Source: Euryarchaeota archaeon TMED117
GTDB taxonomy: Archaea > Thermoplasmatota > Poseidoniia > Poseidoniales > Poseidoniaceae
Direction of reading: 5' to 3'
DNA length: 11,094 nt
NCBI GenBank assembly: GCA_002171315.2
Contig: NHFS02000063.1
Coordinates: forward strand, 4,376-15,469
Shown here: one piece after another, positions 1 to 6,171 of the stretch
Layout: the number at the start of each line of letters is the position of its first letter
How positions within the stretch are numbered: the first letter of the stretch is position 1
Program-made: the position numbers and the translations under genes
Notes under the pieces: model-generated
What the model was told of the DNA's origin: nothing
What the model saw: only the letters and a program-made list of their open reading frames with translations
The model's database searches: none

Positions 1-29
1 ACAGGTAACAGAATCATCAGTTCCTTCAC
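1..29 (-). CDS. Possible start of a further gene, cut by the left window edge
   Basis: A GTG codon at 29-27 on the minus strand opens a frame that stays open to the window edge, reading MKELMILLP if GTG is the start. It would lie 37 bases downstream of the stop of the 774-residue membrane protein and point the same way, as expected for the next gene of an operon. The upstream bases contain AGGTAAGG, a loose purine-rich ribosome-binding candidate. An internal ATG at 17-15 is an alternative start. Nine codons are too few to name a family, and chance cannot be excluded. Confidence 0.25.
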
Positions 30-66
30 GCTATTAGCCTTACCTGATTGTTTTTCATGCCTTCGC

Positions 67-2391
67 TTAATTCGACTGCAAGACCTCAAAATGATGAACT
101 CTTAATCCAGTCGAATCAATGATTTGTTCACTTCTTCCAGAAAAACCGAGTGGATTAATCCACCATTCTCCATCGGTTTCAAGATCGATTGAAATATCGA
201 GTTGTCCGTCAAACTGAACCATTGCACAAACAAATCTCCAACCGCTTTTGTCTTCGGGTGAAATTGATACTTGATTGAATTGAATAGAATAGTCAACTCC
301 AGTTCCAATTTGTTCATAGAGAATGCAAACATTGTATCTGCCACTTAGGCCAACATCATCGATGGCTCCATTCCAATCGATTTGTCCTTGCTTGGTGATG
401 ACCATTCGGTTATCTCCAAGGGAAAGCAGATCGCTGTAACGATGATTCCTCCATGGGTCCTGCTTCAAATCACATCCACTTGCTTCAATGCATGATGCGT
501 GAGACAAGTTCGAAACTACAGCTACTCGATCGGGTGATGGAGCATCATGTAATTTCCAGTAACGTGCACCGTCGTAATTTTTCTCAACAGACCAATGAGG
601 AGATGCTGCAAGGTATGGGGCAAGGCTTCCTATTGGGCTTGAAACAGCATAGCCAATATTCAATTCACGTAGTCGGGAAACGTCATCATTACGAATTGCA
701 GAGGTTGCCTCTTGTTGAATTTCAGAATTGAGTGTTAACAGACCAAGCGTAGGAATACTTGTCGTTTCAATATTAGTGACAAATGAATAAGTATGTCCCC
801 AATGGATATTCTCAGAATATATAATCGAGTTAGGAGGGTTATCCTCAAGCCAAATACGTAGTCGTTCATCACCAGAAGTAGATGCATGTAGTTCTTGATG
901 TTGAGAGAGTTGAACAAATAAACCTGCGGTTAATATTGATCCCAAAATAAGAGCACTTAGGCACAATGAGGAAATGATTGGCTTGTAGAATGGGTCCATG
1001 TCACGATTGAGCCAAGATCGCTCTCCATCCACACTTGTCAATGACGTAGAGCGACTTGCCATCAACCCGACAATAAGTGCTAATGGCACATGATACGCAT
1101 GCAAAGCCATTGAATAGAGCGTATACGACATGAGGCTCAAGATCTGTACGTTGGTTAATCCATCGATCAAATGAACAAAAGAAAGAATCCACAGAGAGCC
1201 GAGCCATAAGGAAAGAAGACGTATTTCCTTTGATTTACGACCAAGCCACAGCCCGTATGCCGCTAAAATCATCAACGGACCATTGTACATCAGCATGGGT
1301 TTTCCTCCTTGCCACCCATATTCAGCAAAAACTGGCTCTTCCAACATCCTTGGTGCAAAGTAGACCAATGCAACAATGAACATGACGCTCATGATAATAA
1401 TCGATGAGAGGAAGATGTGTTTGCTTCGATCTTGTTCTTCTTCGTCCATACTTGTTCTCATAAGGATACTTGCTAACAACATACACGCAAGATAAATCGC
1501 TCCTGTTGGATGGATAAGTACCGTAAAACCAGCTGTTGAAATAAAAGCAATGATGTGGGATCGTAGTGATGAATGGTATGGTCTGAAGACAACCAACAAC
1601 CCTACAATGAGACCAAGTTGGCTTGCAACAGATGGATATCCCGAATCGAAAACCTTTGCAAATAGGGCAAGTGAACCGCCCATTGCCAATGCTGATGAAG
1701 CACCAGCACCTAATCGGTCCATACTTCCCCATATGCCTAATAGAATGGCGAGAAGGGAAACATGTCCAAGAAGCATGGCACTTTGTTCAATAGAACTTCC
1801 CGAAAGTTCGGACAGCCAAGCAAGAAGACTTGGGAAAGCGGGGGGATATGTCCAGATGCCAGAATTTGGGCTCGGTAACTCAAACGAACCAGTGGCCTGA
1901 ACATTTGCAGCAAGCGTCCCAAAGCCAACCCAATCAACTCCAAACGGGCGGTCTAGAAGCAACAATGGCGTTAACGTCATTGCACAAAATAGACCTGCTA
2001 AAATTTGCAGTATCGGGTTACGTTGTTGTTGGAACCAACGTTGCGCTTGTACCTCTTCCTCCAATTCTGGTTCTGATTCGGACAGAACAAGACCATGCAT
2101 TGCTGCTTCGAGACGCTGCCAATGAGTATGTTGTGTCTTTTCGATGTGAATTTTTCTTCGTAAAAAGAGAAGAGATACTATTTCGAGAATAATTATTGAT
2201 ACGGTCAGAGAAATGATGCTCCATGCTTGGATAACGAATAGAATGCCAGATGTCCCGTAGAGAACAAGCAACCCAAGAGGTAGGCAAAGAAGCGATTTGC
2301 GAAAGGTATCTGCTGCACCATCAAGAATACGAGTTAATGCTAATCCTGGCGGTATTGATGCGAGAACAATTACAAGGAATGCCGCCCACAT
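67..2391 (-). CDS. Polytopic membrane protein, GT-C-fold glycosyltransferase-like (DUF6541-like)
   Basis: The 774-residue product is an integral membrane protein. About a dozen hydrophobic segments fill residues 1-495 (for example 3-20, 34-55, 58-77, 128-146, 205-222, 258-269, 279-310, 327-346, 371-384, 392-407, 435-445, 472-495). A charged stretch at about 79-125 splits off the first few. After the fourth hydrophobic segment comes a loop with D153 (GVDW) and then TYPPAFP at 181-187. An early acidic loop followed by a long re-entrant region is the layout of GT-C-type membrane glycosyltransferases and of uncharacterised archaeal DUF6541-type proteins. The soluble part from about 496 includes a segment (about 505-618) of the type found at the end of such proteins. 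A further beta-rich tail to 774 has two Cys (C634, C639) and many aromatic residues, suggesting a carbohydrate-binding-like fold. By analogy it could transfer sugars from lipid carriers to surface glycans or proteins, but no substrate can be read from the sequence. The ATG at 2391 is the first start, 72 bases from the divergent M23 gene, with no clear Shine-Dalgarno sequence before it. Confidence 0.6.
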   Translation of the reverse strand: MWAAFLVIVLASIPPGLALTRILDGAADTFRKSLLCLPLGLLVLYGTSGILFVIQAWSIISLTVSIIILEIVSLLFLRRKIHIEKTQHTHWQRLEAAMHGLVLSESEPELEEEVQAQRWFQQQRNPILQILAGLFCAMTLTPLLLLDRPFGVDWVGFGTLAANVQATGSFELPSPNSGIWTYPPAFPSLLAWLSELSGSSIEQSAMLLGHVSLLAILLGIWGSMDRLGAGASSALAMGGSLALFAKVFDSGYPSVASQLGLIVGLLVVFRPYHSSLRSHIIAFISTAGFTVLIHPTGAIYLACMLLASILMRTSMDEEEQDRSKHIFLSSIIIMSVMFIVALVYFAPRMLEEPVFAEYGWQGGKPMLMYNGPLMILAAYGLWLGRKSKEIRLLSLWLGSLWILSFVHLIDGLTNVQILSLMSYTLYSMALHAYHVPLALIVGLMASRSTSLTSVDGERSWLNRDMDPFYKPIISSLCLSALILGSILTAGLFVQLSQHQELHASTSGDERLRIWLEDNPPNSIIYSENIHWGHTYSFVTNIETTSIPTLGLLTLNSEIQQEATSAIRNDDVSRLRELNIGYAVSSPIGSLAPYLAASPHWSVEKNYDGARYWKLHDAPSPDRVAVVSNLSHASCIEASGCDLKQDPWRNHRYSDLLSLGDNRMVITKQGQIDWNGAIDDVGLSGRYNVCILYEQIGTGVDYSIQFNQVSISPEDKSGWRFVCAMVQFDGQLDISIDLETDGEWWINPLGFSGRSEQIIDSTGLRVHHFEVLQSN

Positions 2392-2463
2392 AAAGCACGC
2401 CTGAACCTAATGGGTCATCAATTTCATCCATGAACTCATAGGTGTGATGCCCGTCTTACAATC

Positions 2464-3078
2464 ATGTGGGGGTGCTCCGACCTTGCAGGTACTGGCAAAA
2501 ACGCATATCATCCAATTGTGCCTCTTCCTGAGGGCTATTGGGTATTGAATCTACAACGGCCCCAAACAGAATGGGCAAATCCATATTCAGTTACAATTGG
2601 ACGATATGATGAAGATAGAAAGGGCATGTATACTCAAGAGTTGTTTGCAGGAAAGCGAACGATTCACGTTGGTCTTGATATTGGTGCTCCTGCTCAAACA
2701 CCAATTTACGCCTTCGAAGATGGATTGATACATTCCTTTGCGGACAATGACCAAGATGGATCTTATGGGCCAACAATCATCACTGAACATTCTCTCCAAA
2801 TCAATGGAAAACAAACTACCTTGTGGGTGCTGCATGGTCATCTTTCTCGAGAATCATTGAAGGAATTGAATGAAGGTGAACAAATTGTAAAAGGCCAAGA
2901 GATTGGTAAGATGGGGACTGTGGAAGAGAATGGAGGATGGCCTCCTCACGTACATATCCAACTTAGTCTAGTCGAGCCTCAACAAGCAGACTTACCTGGT
3001 GTTGTTACACCTGAAGACAGAACTCAAGCATTGCTTGACTATCCAGATCCAAGAAACATCTTGGGAATGTTGTACTAA
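2464..3078 (+). CDS. Stand-alone M23-family (LytM-like) metallopeptidase-domain protein
   Basis: The 204-residue protein carries the metal site of the M23 fold: H68 and D72 in HVGLD, a GHL motif with H126, and H162/H164 in PHVHIQL. In M23 enzymes the first His, the Asp and the last His bind zinc, and the other two histidines assist catalysis, so the site looks intact. The surrounding pattern (IGRYDEDR at 45-52, YGPTIITEH at 101-109, HLSRESL at 126-132, ENGGWPPH at 155-162, and a PDP near the end) resembles the M23 domain I know from large proteins where it sits between a kinase-like (APH) domain and a class III aminotransferase. Here it is alone. There is no signal peptide or membrane segment, so it should be cytosolic. 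An in-frame stop at 2431-2433 leaves ATG 2464 as the earliest ATG. There is no obvious Shine-Dalgarno sequence. Its stop lies 3 bases from the convergent isomerase gene. Substrate unknown; murein is unlikely in an archaeon. Confidence 0.8.
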   Translation: MWGCSDLAGTGKNAYHPIVPLPEGYWVLNLQRPQTEWANPYSVTIGRYDEDRKGMYTQELFAGKRTIHVGLDIGAPAQTPIYAFEDGLIHSFADNDQDGSYGPTIITEHSLQINGKQTTLWVLHGHLSRESLKELNEGEQIVKGQEIGKMGTVEENGGWPPHVHIQLSLVEPQQADLPGVVTPEDRTQALLDYPDPRNILGMLY

Positions 3079-3081
3079 GGC

Positions 3082-4167
3082 TTAATCTGCAAGATAGCCT
3101 TTCAGTGCTGTAATTGGAGCGATAGCAGAAGGGTCTTTCCCGTGAATCAATGCCAATGCAATGGTCATCCAATCCATGACGATGCAGTGATGAAGCATTG
3201 CTTCGAGCAAAGATGCCCCTTCCCCATGAACTCTCCATGCATAATCAGTTGGTGTATGTTCAATCATCCAATCGATTCGTTTACGGACGTGATTTGACAT
3301 TCCATCCCAGGTGATGAAAAGAACTGCTTGTTCTTTTCGTGAAGGGTCTCCGTCTTCACCAATACCGCCCCATGCCACAATTTCATTGTGATTCATTTCA
3401 GGTACGGCTCCAATGCGAGCAAATCGTCCTGAATTTTCATTGATTTGATTCTTGAATCGATTGAGAACTGGTTGCAATTCCTGAGGGCCGAGTAGTGCAA
3501 GCGGTTGTGTGGCGAGTACTTGTGCTAATTCGAGTATGTCCCTTCCCTCATCCTTACGGAAATCATTTGAATCAGATGCATAATGAAGACGAACCATCAT
3601 CGCTTCATATTCATCTGTCGTTTGACGGGGTATGATGCCTAAGTGTTGGAGGCAAGAGAGTTGGCGAGAAAATAAATGGCCGAATGCGGTGCGAGGCGGC
3701 TGTCCTCCGATCGAGGGAATTAAGTGACAATTTTCGTAAAGTTCACACAACCCAGCTAGCATGCCCCCAGTTGCAATAACAATGACAGTTGCCCCCAATT
3801 TCAATGCTGTTTCTGTAGCGATCCATGTCTCTTCTGTATTGCCACTGTGGGATGTTGCAAGAACCAACCATGAAGGGTTCCACCATGAAGGGATGGTGTA
3901 ATCTCTGTGAGTAATTATCGGAGTGTTTCCGTCTCGGTTTGAAAGTGTTGAGAGAAAATCTCCACCTGCTGCTGAGCCACCCATTCCCAGGCACAGAACG
4001 CCGTTCCACGATTGGTTTTGTAGTTCAGAAAGCCAAGGAAGGTGTTCGAGATTCACCGCGGCCATGCCGTTTTCAAAATCGGTGAAGAAGGCCTGTGTAA
4101 ACCCAGTCATCCCCTGAGAATCAAGAGCCTTGAGCAGACTCTCTATGTCAACAGAATCTTCGTCCAT
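3082..4167 (-). CDS. Bifunctional phosphoglucose/phosphomannose isomerase (SIS domain)
   Basis: This cytosolic enzyme should interconvert glucose-6-phosphate or mannose-6-phosphate with fructose-6-phosphate, linking gluconeogenesis/glycolysis to mannose-based glycan precursors. Numbered from the chosen start (361 residues), the first SIS domain shows GMGGSAAGGD at 61-70 and SHSGNTEET at 106-114, the phosphate-binding loop of this family. It is followed by QPPRTAFG at 156-163, the diagnostic EMNHNE at 257-262 (the family's catalytic Glu/His region), and a C-terminal DPSAIAPITALKGYL. The length is a little above the usual 300-350. An in-frame ATG at 4260 would add 31 residues, but they overlap the end of the NMD3 gene by 56 bases and do not look like family sequence. 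The ATG at 4167 lies 37 bases past the NMD3 stop and just before the conserved N-terminal helix, so I prefer it. Neither start has a close Shine-Dalgarno sequence. It is the last gene of the minus-strand run. Specificity (PGI, PMI or both) is inferred from family membership. Confidence 0.88.
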   Translation of the reverse strand: MDEDSVDIESLLKALDSQGMTGFTQAFFTDFENGMAAVNLEHLPWLSELQNQSWNGVLCLGMGGSAAGGDFLSTLSNRDGNTPIITHRDYTIPSWWNPSWLVLATSHSGNTEETWIATETALKLGATVIVIATGGMLAGLCELYENCHLIPSIGGQPPRTAFGHLFSRQLSCLQHLGIIPRQTTDEYEAMMVRLHYASDSNDFRKDEGRDILELAQVLATQPLALLGPQELQPVLNRFKNQINENSGRFARIGAVPEMNHNEIVAWGGIGEDGDPSRKEQAVLFITWDGMSNHVRKRIDWMIEHTPTDYAWRVHGEGASLLEAMLHHCIVMDWMTIALALIHGKDPSAIAPITALKGYLAD

Positions 4168-4204
4168 GCATCTTTGAAAGGCTAACCCTTCATAGGGGCT
4201 CCTA

Positions 4205-5269
4205 TCAAATCGAATGGTCAAGTGCCATATCGTGAAGGGCAATGAATTCTCCTTCAACATTTGCTAATCGCAATGTTGACGCTCCATCGTAATCCCAAGG
4301 GAGGCGAACGGATGTCATTTTCCAACTTTCGGGGTTGAGGAATTCTGCAACTGAATCATCTTTGTTCAATACATCTACCGTGAGATGATTTTTCATTTGG
4401 GCTATGACGAGTACATTCTCGAGATCTCTCCAAGTAGCACCTGTTCGTTCTTGCCATGCGATTCGTTCCATAATGGCGCCATCTTTTGACCATGAACTCG
4501 GTCTCCATAAATCACCTTTCCATCGGACAACATCGCCTAGATCATATCCTGGCTTTCGATAAAGAAGCGTTAAACGCGTGACATCGACACCATCTTTACG
4601 TCCAACGGTTGTGTTTGTTTCTCCAACTTGTCCACCCCAATTATCTGTCAAATGGCGACCCCATGCTCGGGCAAGACCTTTCGATCCCATGACGACATCG
4701 TAACCACCTGTTACGGAACCTTCACTGGTTATGAAGAACATAGGGTCATCACTCAAATTTTCAATGACTGTATCCAAACTTGCTCGTAATGTGTTTAATT
4801 CATCTTCTTCGAGCCGTCTTCCAGTTGAGCGTAATTGTACGGTTGCTTCAAAATAATTACCAGCTCGTCGAGTGCAAGTCAAACAAACCCCATTCGACAT
4901 TCTTGCACGCATTGTAAATTCATCTTGATAGAGAAGATCATCAACTACGCCCTCTATTTGGAGATGAAGAAGTGTGTGTCGATCAGAGACTGTCTGAGGC
5001 TGACAAGCGAGTCCAATTTCTTCAGCACGTTCGTGAAATGCAACGTTCCGCTGAATAAGTTCGTCCCATAATTTTTCTTCAGGTACCTCGACCCAACGAC
5101 CATGCATATCGATGAGCCCACATCGGGCGCATCGAGTAAAATTCGTGTTTTCCGGAACTTCTGCAATACGAGTACGAGCTCTTGTGCATGGTTCACACAT
5201 CCTTTCAGCAAAAAGAGGCGGATCACTGCCGCATACGAGGCAAAAATCTCCTCCAAGCCCCTTTGTCAC
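4205..5269 (-). CDS. nmd3: NMD3-family ribosome maturation protein
   Basis: Eukaryotic NMD3 is the adaptor for export of the 60S ribosomal subunit. The archaeal homologues are thought to bind the large subunit during assembly or quality control. The 354-residue product starts with the family's zinc-binding region: C10/C13 (CLVC), C26/C29 (CEPC) and C47/C50 (CARC). A further CLTC pair in the SNGVCLTCTRRAGNYFEATVQLR region leads into the conserved core. Later come GGYDVVMGSKGLAR and YRKPGYDLGDVVRWKG, both typical of NMD3. There is no membrane segment. The start is a GTG at 5269. It is supported by a strong Shine-Dalgarno match (GAGGTGAT) that overlaps the stop of the upstream ccmD-like gene and ends 3 bases before the GTG. 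No nearby ATG is in frame. The 9-base gap to ccmD indicates co-transcription with the heme-handling genes, a mixture of unrelated functions. Confidence 0.9.
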   Translation of the reverse strand: MTKGLGGDFCLVCGSDPPLFAERMCEPCTRARTRIAEVPENTNFTRCARCGLIDMHGRWVEVPEEKLWDELIQRNVAFHERAEEIGLACQPQTVSDRHTLLHLQIEGVVDDLLYQDEFTMRARMSNGVCLTCTRRAGNYFEATVQLRSTGRRLEEDELNTLRASLDTVIENLSDDPMFFITSEGSVTGGYDVVMGSKGLARAWGRHLTDNWGGQVGETNTTVGRKDGVDVTRLTLLYRKPGYDLGDVVRWKGDLWRPSSWSKDGAIMERIAWQERTGATWRDLENVLVIAQMKNHLTVDVLNKDDSVAEFLNPESWKMTSVRLPWDYDGASTLRLANVEGEFIALHDMALDHSI

Positions 5270-5272
5270 GAC

Positions 5273-5280
5273 ATCACCTC
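5273..5280 (-). promoter_or_regulatory. Shine-Dalgarno sequence of the nmd3 gene
   Basis: On the minus strand this reads GAGGTGAT, close to a full complement of the 16S rRNA 3' end. It overlaps the TGA stop of the ccmD-like gene and lies 3 bases before the GTG start of nmd3, so it decides that start. The ATG formed inside it at 5274-5272 opens only a two-codon frame before TGA and is not a gene start. Confidence 0.8.
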
Positions 5281-5428
5281 ATTCTTCGCTTTCAGCATGA
5301 ATTTGCTCAATAGCATGAAGTCGTTGTTCCAAATCTTTGCTTCTTGCAAAGACAGTCCAAGTCCATATTGCGATGGCAAACAGCATCCCGATATATGCAA
5401 CTGCAAGATAGGTCATTCCTTCTGCCAT
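5279..5428 (-). CDS. ccmD: CcmD-like small membrane protein of heme export
   Basis: This 49-residue frame begins MAEGMTYLAVAY and ends with TGA at 5281-5279. One hydrophobic helix spans about residues 6-28 and is rich in aromatic residues (Tyr, Trp, Phe). It is followed by a basic turn (RSK) and a charged amphipathic tail, DLEQRLHAIEQ at 32-42. This is the layout of CcmD, the small anchor that in bacteria binds CcmC and CcmAB and helps release heme-loaded CcmE. Position supports the call: it begins 5 bases after the ccmC stop. Its Shine-Dalgarno AAGGTG lies in the last codons of ccmC. CcmD is poorly conserved, so the identity rests on size, topology and neighbours more than on residue matches. 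Confidence 0.78.
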   Translation of the reverse strand: MAEGMTYLAVAYIGMLFAIAIWTWTVFARSKDLEQRLHAIEQIHAESEE

Positions 5429-5433
5429 TGTTC

Positions 5434-6165
5434 TCACACCTTATCCATTGACTTTTGAATCCTTTCAAGCCGTTGTTCGAGAGATGTTATTCTCATACTC
5501 ATCAGGATATGTCCGATGATGAAAATTGTAAACGATATTGCGCCGATGAACAGGATGACTGCCATTTCTCCAGCAAGGCTTCCTCCATCACCTCCGCCAA
5601 CGACTGGACCCGGGTGTCGTATTTGCCACAAACGTGTCGCTACATATGTGATTGGAACGAGAACAAATCCATACAATCCAAACGTGGAAAATGTGTCTCT
5701 TGTTTCAACCCCATCGGGCTGTGATTGACGTCCAAGGACTAAGAAGAGTGCAAGAAATGTAAGCAATCCAAACGTGTTGAGTCGAACATCCGTCCAATCC
5801 CAGGGAACGCCCCATTCTGCAGCACCCCAAACCATACCGCTCCAAACCGTCATGAGGCCAGTTGCCAAACCTGCTTCAGCTCCTGCTACATGCATTCTCC
5901 ATCCCAGGTTAGAACGCTTGAAGAACCACATTGCTGAGCCGACAAAAAGGAATCCAAAAGCAATGAACGCTGCCCAAGCTGCTGGAACATGCCAATAGAA
6001 TATGCGTTGAGCATCAGGAGATTCAAAAGCATTGATGGAAACACTTGGGGCTTTGAGTAGAGCAAGGCCCAAGGTCAATCCAATACCTAAAAATCCGAGA
6101 AGAAGAATTCCTTCAGCCCCTCTCTTGCTCATGGTTCTTCCAACCGTTGACTCGCTTTGAAACAT
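5434..6165 (-). CDS. ccmC: CcmC-like heme-handling membrane protein of cytochrome c maturation
   Basis: CcmC belongs to the heme-handling protein family with a tryptophan-rich WWD loop. In System I it binds heme on the outer face of the membrane and loads it onto CcmE. The 243-residue product has six likely membrane helices (about 18-37, 55-80, 95-115, 130-147, 160-180, 200-223), the CcmC topology. The two expected heme-ligand histidines are present: H59 in YWHVPAAW and H184 in RHPGP. The WWD region is WGVPWDWTDVRLNT at 118-131. It keeps the Trp residues and the final RL but has an extra or shifted residue compared with the usual WxWDxRLT. The C-terminal tail carries SLEQRLERI at 228-236. It follows the ccmAB fusion by 6 bases and precedes ccmD by 5. 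The start is uncertain: M1 at 6165 has only a weak GAGATG two bases away, while M12 at 6132 has GGAAG four bases upstream. No CcmE or CcmF gene is in the window. Confidence 0.9.
   Translation of the reverse strand: MFQSESTVGRTMSKRGAEGILLLGFLGIGLTLGLALLKAPSVSINAFESPDAQRIFYWHVPAAWAAFIAFGFLFVGSAMWFFKRSNLGWRMHVAGAEAGLATGLMTVWSGMVWGAAEWGVPWDWTDVRLNTFGLLTFLALFLVLGRQSQPDGVETRDTFSTFGLYGFVLVPITYVATRLWQIRHPGPVVGGGDGGSLAGEMAVILFIGAISFTIFIIGHILMSMRITSLEQRLERIQKSMDKV
5437..5442 (-). promoter_or_regulatory. Shine-Dalgarno sequence of the ccmD-like gene
   Basis: AAGGTG on the minus strand lies in the last two codons of ccmC, 8 bases before the ATG of the 49-residue ccmD-like frame. It supports translation of this small gene. 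Confidence 0.6.
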
Positions 6166-6171
6166 TGCATC

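Noticed and set aside
1322..1732. Open frame of 136 codons on the minus strand
   Set aside because: It lies wholly within the 774-residue membrane protein gene in another frame and has an unnatural Cys/Ser/His-rich composition.
4168..4260. N-terminal extension of the isomerase to an upstream ATG at 4260
   Set aside because: It would overlap nmd3 by 56 bases and does not look like family sequence. An AAGGAG just inside it, followed by TTG, is explained by nmd3 coding.
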